Part shown: piece after piece, positions 48,471 to 62,569 of the stretch | How positions within the stretch are numbered: position 1 is the first letter of the stretch | Layout of the letters: every line of letters starts with the position of its first letter | Assembly: GCF_019925205.1 (NCBI RefSeq) | Contig: NC_083566.1 | Span: 29,512,001-29,576,000 of the forward strand | Source of the DNA: Metopolophium dirhodum | Taxonomy: Eukaryota; Arthropoda; Insecta; Hemiptera; Aphididae | Direction of reading: 5' to 3' | Length of the DNA stretch: 64,000 nucleotides | The notes under the pieces: generated by a model | Told to the model about the DNA's origin: nothing | What the model saw: only the letters and a program-made list of their open reading frames with translations | Database searches by the model: none | Position numbers and translations under genes: made by a program

Positions 48471-51400
48471 TAAAAACTAAATGCAATCTATAGTTTATGA
48501 CGTATTAAAATGTGGATAGTCATTTCCAGAATAAAGTATCATGAAGACAGTAAAGAGTTTTTTTTATTTTTTCCGATCATATTAAATCGTCTGTCGCCAG
48601 CAGCTTTATACGACGAAGCAATTTTTTTTAATCAAGAGACAGTGATTATAATATCTGAGAAGATTTTAAATACATTTTATTTTAGATTTTTTGCTATCAT
48701 AATGCAATCATTGTAGAATGATGCTATTTAGTATTAACAACGAACAAAATTATTACATTTAATAATGGTGTTTTTTTTTTAGGTTTTGAAAGTTTGGTTA
48801 ATCAATGTAAAATTATTTTGGATAGTTTAATTCCCTAAAATCCCCTTAAACTGTACCGAATACACAAATATATAGACCACCGCAGCGTGTTATAATAACG
48901 TATTTTTGACATATTATAAAGCCTAACGGGAGACTTTTGGGCAAAGAGTAGCATTAAATTCCACGTCGAACCCAACACTACCCCCGAACTCTACCACATA
49001 CCGAGAAATATTCATATATTTAAACCATAATTCATTTTTGTTAAGTACCCGCAGCTTGAGTTTCAACCGTAATAGCATTTTAAACATGAACAATATACTC
49101 GTTAAAAGTACTATTGCACTTTAATGTTATATTCATTGGATAATATGTTTTTTTTTTCGTAGATTTTTATGCAAAAAAAAAAATAATATATTAAAACTAA
49201 TAAACAATTTATAAGAAGGGCTAAAATATTAAATATCACCAATCAGACCGTACATATTCGACAAAACCTGGTGATTCATTCCTATAAGATATTAATATTA
49301 TAGTCAAATATATTAAGTTTTTATGTCGACACTGATTTTTTATCAACTCTATCGGTTAAAACTGTTAAAACTATACTACGATTCTGACGAGCTTTAATTT
49401 TAATACTTAAAATTATAAGCTTTTAAAATGTTGGTAGTTGGTATTTGGTAAGTTGATTCGTTCTATAACATAATATACCTTTATCATATAAAATATAAAT
49501 CATAATGTAGTTATTTTAAATAAATAGTATGTTTGAATACAGTATTCAGTACTAATTGAATACCTACATTTGATAATATGAGTTATAATATTATGTTATA
49601 AAATAATTGTTTTATTAAAAAATTCATAAATAGATATAAATATATTCATGCAATCTTCTAGTCTGTTTCTATACCACTTTCTTTTTATAAATTTAAGACT
49701 CGGTGAAGTCAATAGTTAGATAGAATGAACAGTGTAGGCCCTTGTATCAATAGTCGGTGGAATTTATAAATAGTTAAGTTTCTATATAAAAATGAGACAA
49801 TATTTAGTTTCCGTTTTTGAAATCAACTAAATAATAATGTAAAAGATTATTTATTAAGCACATATATGTATATAACTATAGTTGCCACGCTTATCAATGA
49901 TAATGATTTGACGGAATTCTTACAATGAGATTGTAACCAAAGAGTAGTTAATATAACCACATGGCAAACATTTTCATCTGCCATATTCTATGTTAACAAT
50001 TACAGAAGTATACAAAAACACCGAATAAAGTTGTAAATCACTTGTAATACGTTTTAATTTATTTTAAAATTGATTAATTTTTTTTTATCACGTAATCCAC
50101 GCATACCTATATTTATTAAATGTAAAACGTATTAAATACCTTCACGTTTGATTAACTACGAGTTTTAACAGTTATAATATGTTATACAATAATACGGATA
50201 ATAATATGGATTTAAATTTAAAATTTAATATACATTTAAATTTGTATAATATCAGCTGTCATTACAATTACGTAAATAAAATATCAATACCTAATGGTTT
50301 TCCAAATTTACTGTAGGTATTATATAATATGATTTACTGTATTTTCTAAAAGTAATTTAAACCTTACCAGGAAGTGTAATTTTGAGAAGCAATGTTGGTA
50401 CCCAGAAGGTGGTGTGTACATTTGTACTAATTGATCCATATTTCTGGGTCCGGTCCACACAATTTAGTTTGCATACCAAATGTTGTAGGTACCCAATTAG
50501 AAACACGACAAGAATAAATTTAATTTATTAAAAAACAACGTATGCTTGAATTTAAGCCCAATCTCCAAAAATGACACAACAAGTATAGAAAAAAATAAGT
50601 CAAGATCACACAGTTTATATTGTTAATACTTTATAATGGTTTCATCGGGCTTAAAAATAAATACGTACCTTCCTATCCCGCACTTACCTAGTTTTTACAA
50701 TACGCATCGTTTGAATACTGACTCAATTTGTTTTAATAATATTCAAATTTATTAATATATGGAGGACAAGTAAACAAGTAAACAATGTTTATATTACCGC
50801 TTATAAACAATTATGAATTGCTGTTTAAAAAATTACCATCTTTAATTTATAGTCAAAAAGATAAACTTGGAACAAAATCAAAATGGTTTAGCTTTTAAAA
50901 TCAACTAAAATTTGAATACTACCTGTTAAAAACAAACCATTTTTGTATTTTGATTCTTAATGTATTTGAAATAATATTCATACATTTATACGGGTGATGT
51001 TGGTACCGTATACATTGCTTACCTACCCTAGTACCTACTAAATTTAATTTTCAAAAATATCCGTATGAAAAATAATTTTAAATCAAAAAAATATGTAGTT
51101 TACATATTTATACATATGCAATTTTAAATGTACTAGATATCAGTTTAAGTGATTAGGTTAATTGAAAATAACATTCAAAACAATTTCGTAGATACAACAC
51201 ATACCTAATGTATCTATAGCAAATGTTGTTATAACAACAAATTTAGCACTATAATAATATATGCTACCAATTATTTACTATGTAGCTTAAAGGCCGGCTT
51301 AGGTGTTTGACCATCAAGAGTCGGGACGACATTTGTTTGCCGTCCTGTAACAAAAATTAAATACAAACTTATAGTGAGTAGTGACATAGGTAATTATAGG

Positions 51401-53329
51401 AAGAATCCGAGCTTCACCTCTAAAAAAATTTAAATCTTCCTCGTTCACTGTCCACCAGATTTAACCGAATCAATTCATGGGGCGCAATGACACCCAGATT
51501 AAGTTTATCAAGATTACTCTTAAATTTATCAAAATTATTTTACTTTAGACTGACATTAAAAATAACACTAATAACTTTCTCACTAATAATAAGTACATGT
51601 GTATATGCATATACCTACCAATATTTTAGATTTAAGGTGGAGTGGTTTATTTATGAAGTTTGCATTTTATTTACCAATATTTTTTCTAAATATGATAAAA
51701 ACTAATTAACTATATTATGTATAGGTATTATAAAGTATATAATACAAATTTATTAAATCTATTTTAAAACTATTTAGGTATAACTATAAATAAAAATAAA
51801 AATAATTAATTTAAACATAAATTATAGTCATAAATATATTTTCTGTATTTTATTTTCAGTATAAAATAGGGTTTTATTCGCTTTTTTATTAGTTGAATTA
51901 TATTAATTTTATAATTCTTATCTATCTACTAAATGTCTTATGTATATATTTTTATATTCTATTTGTGCGTCATTTTTTCACATACATTTTTCTGTGAATT
52001 ACTTAGAATAAATTGACTTTTCACCTCTAACAAATGCGCCTAAGTTGTCAACACAACACTAACTTTTAGAAAAAAAAATATTCAACTCGTATAAATCCAA
52101 ATAAATTAAATCAAATTCACGATTATGGTTTATGACATGTCATTATGAATTTATTTCATATTATTATTGTTTAAAATAATTTAACATAATATCTAATACT
52201 AACATATTTTATAAGAGATTTAAGATCGAAATTATTACACGAGGATGAGATGAACATTAGTCTAAGATTATTGAAACAAGTAGCATATTCACATAATACA
52301 TGTACCATAACAGAATATAACAAACGGTTAAGTAATCAATTCATGTATAATGCATAACCTAGTAATTTGCATAATTCTATACGATATCAAGCGATGTGCA
52401 TTACACTAATTGTTAATAAATTAAGATTTTCCTAATAACAATAATAATTGTATAGTAATAAACAACATATTATGAAAAAAATTGACATCTCATATAATAC
52501 GGAATAATTAATAAATTATTATTTCATGACAAAATGTTGGTGCTTATCCTATCTCTCTGCGAACAATGATATTGTGTATGACTAAACTTGTAATAACCCT
52601 ACAATAACAAAGAATAAATGAGAAAACAAATAGAGACGGAGACTCGAGATTTTTAGCGTAGTATAAAAAAAAATTTAAGCAAAAAGTAATTAGTAATTAC
52701 AGTGCTTTGGTTGGTTAACTATTGTACTGTTGTTGAAAAATAAGAACATAAGGTCCTAGGCATAATGTAGGTAACAGTTTTTAAAATAAAATTTACATAG
52801 CCATACAAAAGTTTTAAATTATAATAATAGTGGTAAAATAGAGGATTAAATACAATCCAATTAGAAGTTTTCTTTCTCTTGACTTTTACTAGATAGGTTT
52901 CAAACAAAGATTTCGTACCTATTTTAATTTAATCAAAAGTCTATTTAATTTTAAAGACTGTTATGGGTGGCTTTAATATAATTATTTTCCAAATACCACC
53001 AAGAGAACGAATTACAATTCTTAAGCTTAAATATTCAAAACTACGGACTGTTTTTTATGCTAAAAAACCTATTTTAATTCCATCTATGCAGTTCGATCTA
53101 ATTACGTGACATGGGTTTTGAAAACAAGTTTGGATTTCTCATATTGTCTTCTTTAGATCCTACTAATACCTACATTTTAAATAAATTTGGACATAAACTA
53201 ATTAAAATTAAAAAATGTAATATAATTTAATATATATTTTTGTATATTTAGCAGTAAATTAGATAAATAAATGGAGAACATTTTTCATTGGATCCAAAGT
53301 AAATATTAAACGTTGAGACGTTCAATATC
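48471..53329. other. Intron, nothing firmly recognised
   Basis: AT-rich. At 51290-51350 GGCCGGCTTAGG and CGGGACGAC stand out from the background and may be a decayed hAT end. At 50380-50430 a minus-strand CCTG|gtaagg donor-like site follows a short open frame, too weak to call. Confidence 0.4.
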
Positions 53330-53560
53330 AAAATCACATAATTGGTATGATGGAATGAAAATTGATGTATTTAGTAAAGAAAAAATATGCGATTATACGT
53401 GACATGCCAAAATGTTGACATGATGTGCGAGAACAAGACGTGTCCCTTTTTTAAAACCACATCTAAACGCATACACGCTGATGATTATTTACTATGCACA
53501 CACTACCACGATCAGCATGCAGAAAATCTTATTATAACAGAACTCTTTACTGACAGTGCC
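53330..53560 (+). pseudogene. Possible FLYWCH-type zinc finger remnant
   Basis: Translation gives YDGMKIDVFSKEKICDYT, a frameshift or stop, then MMCENKTCPFF and CTHYHDQHAEN. The order (Y.GY...K....W.C...C.....H.H) resembles FLYWCH fingers, which commonly sit at the start of MULE-type transposase genes. The key Trp is not seen and the frame is broken. No MULE transposase follows. Low certainty. Confidence 0.35.
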
Positions 53561-53839
53561 ATTTTTAAAATCCCGATAAATCAATTCTTCCTCTACCCCA
53601 GATGGTGCAAATTATTGTAGTATCATATTATATTATTTTATTTTGTACAGTTTGAATCAGATAATATAAGATGCCAGACACTATCACTATAATACTGTAT
53701 CGAATTATTTTATTATAATTCATATTCATTACCGAAACAGTTATTAATTATAAGTTATAACTATAGTTAAACAGCCTAGTATTTGCATTTGGTATTATAA
53801 TCAACATTTCTATCAAACGTTACAATCAGTGTTGTGATT

Positions 53840-54960
53840 TAAATTTCAACAGATTAAATAAAAGCTTATGAACCATTGTCATGAAATCATTTTGCATGTA
53901 TTAATGTTTATTTCAAGACAGTTATTGATGCTGCAAGCATACAATTTGTTTAAGGGACCCTGTAGAATTTTAGAATCCGATGATGTATGAATTGAACAAA
54001 ATAATTTAGCATCATCTGCAAAAAGTAATAATTTTATAGAATTATCAAATATTCGGGAAAAATCATTTAATAAAAACTAGAAAAAACAGGGGACCTTAAT
54101 GTGAACCTTGAAGAACACTTGGCGTATGTTAAATTCATTAGAAACTTGGAATGAAAGTTTAACGGCTTGAGAACGGTTTTGTAGGTAGGAAGCGATTCAT
54201 GATAAAAATGAACCATTAAAACCAAATGCCTTTAACTTATGTAATAAAACACCATGGCTTTTTGTATCAACTTGACAATTTTGATCATATATGATTCTAA
54301 TAGATATTATGTTTGATAAGTTAAAAGATTCGTTAGAATGGAATGTTTAAGTAAAAAATCATGTTGATTTGGACTTAAGTAATTATAGCCAATAGGGTTG
54401 TTAATTTTTTTGTAATTATTGCCTTAAATAATTTAGGAATAACCGACAATTTAGAAATAAATAATAAGCGTATATTACTTCTATCCCCAGATTTATATAT
54501 TGTTGTATTAAATGATTTTTCCAAATATCCGGAAAATTCCTAGTAGTGAGTGTCAAATTAAATAAGTAAAACAAAGGTTTAATTAATGATGATTTACAAG
54601 CTTTTAAAATGACTAAAGGATTTCATCTGGTCCTGTACCAGTTTATACCTATACTTAATGAACTTAGAATACCAACAATCTCAATCTCCAAAATAAACCA
54701 AGAGTTCAAATTAAGATCATAATTATTTAACAAAGAATCCTCATAATACATCAGTATTTTTGGAATAATCAACGAATACGAAGGGAAAATAATCAGCAAA
54801 TAATTTAGTGGTGTCATTAATATTGTCAGAAACAATATTATCGAAATAGACAGTAGCGCAGGAATGTTAGTTTTGTTTGACCTTAAGGACTGGATATATT
54901 TCGAAAACGATTTTATATTACTATTTATATTATTTTAAATTTTTAATATAAAGTTAACTT
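53840..54960 (-). pseudogene. Dead non-LTR retrotransposon, reverse transcriptase part
   Basis: On the minus strand, in order and in shifting frames: GTGPDEI (54617-54641), KSGDRSNIRLLFISKLSVIP, FKAIITKKL, NQHDFLLKHS, and LLLFADDAKLFCSIHTSSD. GPD.I, the K.GDR..I..IS.LS..PK.FE.I segment and the FADD catalytic box (54011-54022) are hallmarks of Jockey/I-like LINE reverse transcriptases. Many stops and frameshifts; no endonuclease region, 5' end or poly(A) tail found. Confidence 0.8.
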
Positions 54961-56299
54961 GGACATGGATATAATACATATATACTAATATGAGTTTATT
55001 GGTCGGTGGAATATGTTTTGTATATAGTAAACAAAAAAATACAGATAAAGAGAATAAAGTAACATATTTTTATTCATAAAGGGAAACCTGAAAACGTATT
55101 AATATGTAAATTTCCATTTTGTTTTTCTTGGGCATACACTTGGGAGAAGTAAAACTAAACATGTTATATGGTCTTTTTTTATTATTATTATTATTTCGTC
55201 AAAATTTCCTAGTTAATCCCATGAGTGGATACCAGACAAGTTGTTTATAGAGTATATATACATTTTTCACTATAAGGTGAAAGAAAATTTTTTTTAAATA
55301 AAATGAAAAATAAACATCGACTTATTTTCTTGGTCAAAAACGTATACAATTTCACATTGTGTTTCATATATTATTATGAATATACTTAAGTATCTTAATA
55401 CCTAATACCTGTTTTGGGCATACCTAGAAAATAATATTATACTTGTATATACAATCATCGGTGTATAAGTTAAATATATACCGCATTGGAAAATCAATAA
55501 TAGGTCTACTATGTTCAATCTAAATATTAAAAAAAATTACAAATTGCTTAAAATGATAAACTCATTTTATTAGTAATTTTTTTCTCTCAATCATTAACTG
55601 ACATTTCTATTACACAGTTTTCCCTCGTACGAGTTGTACGGTACAGTAATTGTAAAATGATTATGTCTGTCAGGTCATTGTATGAAACAAACCCGAAGAA
55701 CAAAATGTAAATAAAATATAATCTCGACCATACACAGTACACACAACAGAGTATACATGGGCGTTTCCAAAGTTTTATTTCGAGGAGAGACTGGTGAAAT
55801 TAATAAACATGTACCTATACCACACATGTCTGACACTGCAGTCACACAGACAACATATTGAAAACAAATTGTATAAGCTGGGTGTTATAAAAAACAAAGG
55901 TAAATATATAGATATATAAGCAAGGGAATTGATAAGGAGTAAAACAATATGTTCAGTTTTGGATTTTAGTTTTTTTTTAATTTTTTAATTACCAGATGAT
56001 TAAAATAAAAAACTAATTAAACCACATCAATGTACGCAAAACTGTTAACTAAAATCATGTGTCACTAATTTTATGTAATTGAAGGCACCATAATGAAACT
56101 AGGTGGTGCTGATTGTAGTGTTCCCCTTTTTTTACTCATTCGGATTTTGCGATTTGTTTCTTTATGTTTAGAATTTTAAGTTTGAAAAAGAATGTTGATG
56201 ATAGTGTACCTTTTTTTTTGTTTATATATTATTTAAGTCAAACCTTAAGACTTAAACTGAATTTATTGTTGCTATAAAATAAGTAAGGACATAGTTTTT
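54961..56299. other. Intron, nothing recognised
   Basis: AT-rich, no ends or domains seen. Confidence 0.55.
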
Positions 56300-57190
56300 A
56301 GATTCTGAGCGGAGCGATAAATGTACTGATTTTACAATGATTTAGGTTTTTTTTTTTTTGTGACGATCATCACGGTTTGAGGCAGTATAACTGCTTCGAT
56401 TTTCTTCAACAGTATCTTTTCCGATGGGAAACTGAATTTAATTGGTGCATTTAGAAGGTCAAAATTTAAAATTGACAATAGTTTTCAAAAGCGCCGGGAA
56501 AAACAACATAAAAATTAAGAAAAAACGGACATTTTACGCAAAATAAGTTTTTGTCAAATCGATTTTAGTTTTCGGTGTAACTCTAAAACAAATGAACATA
56601 AATACATGACATTCTCACTGGTTGTTTATATTCGCATTTTATATACACGATATAATTTTCAAAATATTTTGACATGTTTTGAACTGTTTAGGAATATTTT
56701 CAGTTTCTAATTTTATTAGACTTTATTTTCTATAAATGTCAAAACTTTATTTGTTGGGAAAAAAAGCGTTAAATGTAATACAAGGCTCCTGATATAAAGT
56801 TACAATAGCAGTAACTTGAAAAATATTAAAAATATATAGGCACAATTTTTTTTATAAGCATTTTAAATTCAAATTTAAAATTTAATAATTATTCTGTAGC
56901 AAAAATTTATAAGATGTACAACTTTTATATCTAAGTATTGAAAATTTAAAAGAAGGTTCGACGTAAATAGATTTTATTATATATCTAAATCACTTTATTC
57001 ACAATAATATCATCAAATATACCTCGAAATATACTTAGTAATATTATAACTGACTGACGCTCTGTATCTTCGCTCAGAATCGTTTTTCTTATTCAATGAT
57101 ATTATATCATTGAATTAAAATATTACACCATCCATTACAGTGAACCACTTGTAACAAACTGTACATTAGAGCGACACCCGCTTGGCAGGC
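56300..57190 (+). mobile_element. GATTCTGAGCGG family, full-length copy (copy 5)
   Basis: Left end AGATTCTGAGCGGAGCGATA, right inverted end CGCTCAGAATCG at 57071-57082, extended hairpin TTCAATGATATTATATCATTGAA (57092-57114), tail to GCGACACCCGCTTGG. Single copy of the internal unit (ATTTTGACATGTTTTGAACT ... TAGGCACAATTTTTTTTATA). No open frame with a domain. Confidence 0.85.
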
Positions 57191-57195
57191 TTATA

Positions 57196-57240
57196 GGCAG
57201 GCGCGTCCCCAAGGGGGGGGGGCGAAGGGGTGTTTTCCAT
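57196..57240 (+). mobile_element. Possible hAT 5' end (CAGGCGCGTCCCC)
   Basis: GCAGGCGCGTCCCCAAGGGG then a G run and CGAAGGGGTG resembles the GC-rich start of ZMYM-type hAT elements. No matching end or transposase within reach; about 400 bp of featureless AT-rich DNA follows. Confidence 0.35.
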
Positions 57241-57988
57241 AACTATAACAGTTTTTAATGTATAAAATTACTCTCATTGTCGTCAAAATAATAATGATCA
57301 ACATTTTAATTTACCGTTATACCTATAAGTAAAAAACTAATCACCACAAAGATAATAAATAATAATTATTATCTATGGATAACCATACTGTTTAGATAAA
57401 AATAGTAAGTAATTGTACTTAATTATGTTAACAACACTAAAAATTAAACATTAAAGGGGAATTTATGAAACAATACTTTGTTACGTAAACTTATTTGTAA
57501 AGTAGTCACATTAAAAAAATAAATTAAGTCAGTAAAATTGATTTAAGTTCGCCCAAACTATTGAAAAATACGCTAGAGTAATTATTGATTTAAAAAATAA
57601 ATTCGCTTATTTACAATTACTTATTTGTATTAAATTGAATATAATATTATTACTGTATATTATTGCCTGTTTGATCCCCCTAAGTACCCAATAAATTTTT
57701 TTCATTCTTACACGAGAATACAAATCTAACTACTATATTTTTTACGTATGTATATTTATTGCAATAAATAATATTTAATTATGATCGATATTTTACTATG
57801 CCATTGTTACTATTATTTTTACTGTTGACGTCCAAATAACGGCTATAACTATTCTGTAATGGCAACGTACATTTGCCCTAGATCGGCGGACTACGGCGGC
57901 ACACGTGTAATAATGTTACGAAATATCGACGAATCGCACGAACGATGTGAATAACTTAGTTTGGAAGATAAAATATAATACAATATAC
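57241..57988. other. Intron, nothing recognised
   Basis: AT-rich with a GC-richer edge at 57880-57930 near the candidate exon. Confidence 0.5.
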
Positions 57989-58159
57989 CTGTTGATTTTG
58001 CATACGTGTGGTAGGGTGGCCAAAGCACCGCGGGGACTCATGGTCGTTACGGCGGCCATCCCTGCGAGCACACCTCCACGACGGCGTGGCGTTAGATTGA
58101 TGAAGAAACGCATTATTATACGACCCAGTGAGGATTTCCCATTGATATAACGCTGCGGC
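57989..58159 (-). CDS. Candidate optional or alternative first exon of GARNL3
   Basis: GC-rich island in AT-rich intron. On the minus strand a CACAG acceptor and a CAACAG|gtatat donor enclose 171 nt, a multiple of three, open in one frame. It would start by completing an AG|G codon from exon A and end with AG, completed by the T of exon B. It would thus insert 57 residues without shifting frame. It also holds an in-frame ATG 16 codons in, so it could be an alternative first exon instead. The peptide is Arg-rich, then small and hydrophobic (RRRGGVLAGMAAVTTM). The vertebrate protein as I recall it has no such insert. The plus strand is open here too, so coding is unproven. Confidence 0.4.
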
Positions 58160-60935
58160 CTGTGATTTAGTTTGTTTTTTTTACGCTTTTCGTTATTATG
58201 ATAATAATATAAATATATACGTAAAATAAAATAAATAATATTATTATTATCTCAGAGAAATGGTGGTGGTTTTCATTTTTCATCGTAAAATAACCATGGA
58301 ACCACAATTTTCACGCAAACGTTCGCGTATTATTAAAAACCATCAACATTTTACAAATTCAACTCTATTCTACTTCTTGTTATTATTGTTGTTGTAATGT
58401 ATTTTATGTGGTTTCTACCAAAATAATAAGTATAATAATAAATCTGCCAGTTTATACAGGTATTTTGTGTATTATGCCAACAGTATGACGTTCCTAGGAA
58501 ATATAATATTTGATAAATCAATTTTACGGTACGTATTACTGGGGATCGTAAAATAATGGACGTTTTACACATGTCATATACATCACATGAAATAGGCGCG
58601 CATAAATAAAACTTCTAATCATAAGCACGTTGTCCGTGAAAAATCATTTATTAACCGCATATACCTTCGCTTAATTTACGTTCCTTCAAAGTACTTACAG
58701 AGTTCCGATTTTGCAATATATAATAATGTATTATTAATAATTGATGAGTAGCTACAAAATAATTATTAATACTATTTTGTTTTGTCGGGAAAAAAGAGCT
58801 GAAAAAATCACTAGAGAATTTTTCAGCGGCTAAAGACTTTTTTCATGATGTGAGTGAAAGAACATGGAAAACTAAAAAATGTGAGTTATTTCACACAGGT
58901 AGGTAGGTAATAACTAATGACAATGGTTTATGTGGAAGTATAAAGAAATATAGTAATAATATTTACAATAATAACGATTCTTCAAGATTGAGAATTCTTA
59001 AAGGTAAAAACTAGATGCACGAATATATTTTATTTAATCAAAAAAAAAACCATAATCGAATACAAGATTATATTAAGATAAGTTCCATTCTATATTATAG
59101 ATCTACGAAATATAATATCGATAGTTCAAATTGTTATCAAAAAAAAATCGGTATTTTTATGTGTTAATCACGATTATTTTGTATTATTCACATTGACTAT
59201 TACAGGCCACATAATTCGAGAATCACAACGAAAAGTAGACTGAGTATATTTTGTTTTTATGTTTTAACAGAACATAAATTTATTAGATCCTCTCTAGGGA
59301 CAATGTTAAAATGTCACACCCCAATTAAAACCTAATCACGGCCATGTGTGATTCTATAAGGTCTCCTGGGACCACCAATGTTAAACGTTCTGAGTCGTAA
59401 AGTTTCGTATGGTTTTACTATATAGGTTTAGATAAATAGTATATTATTATACGGTATATATACTGTATAATAGCGTATGATCTTTGATCACATGAATAGT
59501 CCACTAAATTTATTAGAATGTATCATGGTAAAACATAAATGTGACGGTTAGAATGAAAAACAATTATTCATAAAACAGAAAAATTGTAGTTTATCTAGAA
59601 AAGTTGTAGGCGAGAGAAGTAACCTAACATAATATTGGTAAATGTATGGTTCTTGTTAGTAATTTTAAAATTAATTATGAACTACAAACACATTATTTAG
59701 TTAATAATTTATTATTTTAACAGAATAAATAAAATATACATCAAAGAAATCATTTTGTTAAAATAAAAAAAAAAAATCCTAATATGTATATAAATAGTAT
59801 TATATTATTTTATCAGTACTTTAGTAGGTACACAGAACATAGGCAGTACTTTACTGTATAACTTGTCAGTTTTGACGAAGGTATTTGAAGTTATTTTTAA
59901 GAGAAATTGTTAAAAATCCTTTATATTTGTCAAATTAACATAAATAATTTATAACAATAATTATAAAACATAAACGACATTAAAATATACGTAGGTACCT
60001 GCCTACACATATTGTTTTAGAATGGGTACGAATTAAACGTCGATGTAAAAGCTTTTTGTTTATTTAGCTTATACATGTTTTTTCCAATCGATTAATAATA
60101 AATAATTATCACATATAATTAAAAATAGTATTCAATAAAATATTTATAGAATAACATCATAATAATATAATGTTTTTTTTGAATTAATAGTATTTGTATT
60201 GAAAAATTATACTACTTAACTAATTTTGATAAAAAAATCAATTAAATTTAGTATGAATTGTTATAATAATCTATTCTTTAAATTAGAATAATAGTATTGA
60301 TAAGTAGGTAATAATATTTTAAGATTAGATAAATCGTGAATTAAAAATTTTAATTGTTAAATTTAAAACAGTTGAATCTGAACACAATGATAATAATGAT
60401 CATACACGTGTTGCCTATAACAAATTGTTTTCCAAGTACGTGATTTGTAAAATATTTTTTTAAAAGGTTTCTAAGTTAATACCAAAGTTAAAATTCTATG
60501 AATCAGTACTTAAGTTACGTGATAAATACAAATGATACTTCTTCATTAAGACTAATTTATTGGTTCTTATAACTAATAAGGAAAATTAAGGACTAAAATA
60601 TTAATTGTATTTTATTAATTTATCATCGTAGAATACAAATTAATTCAGAATTATTGTAACAGTATACAATACAGATTTACTACAATAATTAATTACAAAT
60701 TTACTAAAATTAATTATCATTGCTGAATACCAACGAATACTTAAATTTTTACTATTTAGTGTTATCTAAATGTTCATGTGATTAGTGAACAACACAATTT
60801 CTGAGTATATACTTTCCGAGTATTTTTACTCATATAATTGATGCTAGAGTTGTTAGAATGTAGGGCCTCGCCCAAATGACTAAATAAAACTGATCTTCGT
60901 GCCAATGTAATAATCGTATAATATATTATGCTTAC
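58160..60935. other. Intron, nothing recognised
   Basis: AT-rich; no exon or element found between the candidate exon and exon A. Confidence 0.55.
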
Positions 60936-61000
60936 CTCAAAATTTGCTTGACTGTCATTGGCTTGTGTGGAGTATGAGGTAACAGGATTTTTTGTGCTCC
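60936..61000 (-). CDS. GARNL3: GARNL3 exon A, segment before the RapGAP domain
   Basis: 65-nt exon on the minus strand with a TTTTTAG acceptor and a GAG|gtaagc donor. It reads 21 codons (GAQKILLPHTPHKPMTVKQI-L) plus AG. The AG joins the T that opens exon B to give Ser. This matches, from memory, the vertebrate GARNL3 stretch with QKI.LPY(S/T)P, VK.ILS and then DK.EKGP.EIF, directly before the catalytic domain. The exon is the most 5' piece visible; earlier exons must lie beyond 64000, since I see no start codon context here. The intron to exon B is 30629 nt. Phase, splice sites and residue match all agree, so I am fairly sure. Confidence 0.8.
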
Positions 61001-62569
61001 CTAAAAATAATTATAAAAACCAATTCACATTACTTTTTGTTTCCATAATGATAATAACATATCAGGGAGAGGTGTCATTGGTTTTGTTGACTGAAGTTAT
61101 TCTTATAGTTAATAGTATATAAGTTATTTCTTATACAGTTATACCTTAGTTATTATTTAATGGTACATTACTCGAAACAATTGGTTATTAATACCAATAC
61201 CTTTCATACACGTGAACCCCACCTATTTTACTTGATTTTTGATATAAACAGTAAGTTAATTATCTTCGTTTCTATTGACATATCTATGTTTATCAAAAAT
61301 CGGTCATTTGTTCTGTCAATTTTAAAATAAATTGAAAAAGTATAAGAATTATTAATTCATAGTTTGTTAAATATTATTTCTTTTTTGACATGTATAGTTT
61401 ATAATAATATGTAGATGATATAACTAAGTATGTTAATAAACTAACTTTTCGGGATTAAAAACAGTTTATATTATGTTGGTCAAAAATACCAACGACACAA
61501 CACATTAAATATTTTAACATGACATCTCTCCCGTGTAAATACTAAGTCATAATACAAAATACGAAATATTATATTATGTTATATTCGACGGTTGATTAGA
61601 TGTTATTAACGTTTTCATACGTTGTTATAAGTATTTTATATAATTACAATTTACAACCATATTATATTAAATATACCAAAAGGTCTCATAACTTGTTTAA
61701 ATGCTATATTATAAGCTTTTAAGTAAATTTATTACGTCTTATAAAATAGGTAGGTAATAGGTACTTACACCAGTTTCTTAAATCAGTCTAGATATAACTA
61801 AATACTTATCTGTAATTTAAACGGAGAAATTCTAGAATGGTATCTATACCAGAATAGAAACAGTTTAGTATGTTCTAAGCTAAGAAAACGAAAAATGGAT
61901 ATTCTGTAATCAGAATTCCTATTGATGTTTAACATTTTTTAAATTCATTACATTTCAAAATTCTTGGATAAAAGTATCAAACTTTGTTATAGATGAAGGA
62001 TATACAAAATGATCCAGTAATGTATCGAATATTGTTCAGTATTTACTTTTTTATGGAACATTGAATGATAAGTACCTAGGCATTTATTGATTTCGTATTA
62101 TTATTATTATTATTATTATTATTACTAGACATAATATTATTGTTGTAAAACCGTAATAAGTATTCAGTATTATCGAAAAACGTAACATAGGTAAGAATTA
62201 TTCATATTTAAAAAAGTATGGATAAGTATAATATAAGTAGTACATAAAAAAATTAAATATTTGTATAAAATATGTTCGTAAGACAGAATTGCGTTTAAAA
62301 AAAACTTTTATTGGAGAAATCAAAGTACTTACAATATTTATGTACAAAGTTATTTCGATCTTAATTCAATATCGTGTAGATTTGTTTTTAAAATAGTGGA
62401 CAATTTGTCGAATAATTACCACAAAAAAATAATTAAGTAGGTATACCTACCTAGAAAAAAGCTTTATCTAATGATCGTACTTCGTCAATTAAAACATTAT
62501 ACTTGGTATACAATTTAACCATAAAGTAAATTCTAACAAAAATGCTATAAATAATGACATAATATTATA
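61001..62569. other. Intron 5' of exon A, (ATT)9 at 62098-62124
   Basis: AT-rich with an ATT microsatellite. No upstream GARNL3 exon seen. Confidence 0.6.

Noticed and set aside
50380..50470. Minus-strand exon ending at CCTG|gtaagg
   Set aside because: No frame gives the phase needed to join exon B without a stop, and no homology is recognised.
58351..58572. Short minus-strand frame near the candidate exon
   Set aside because: AT-rich composition and no splice site or domain.
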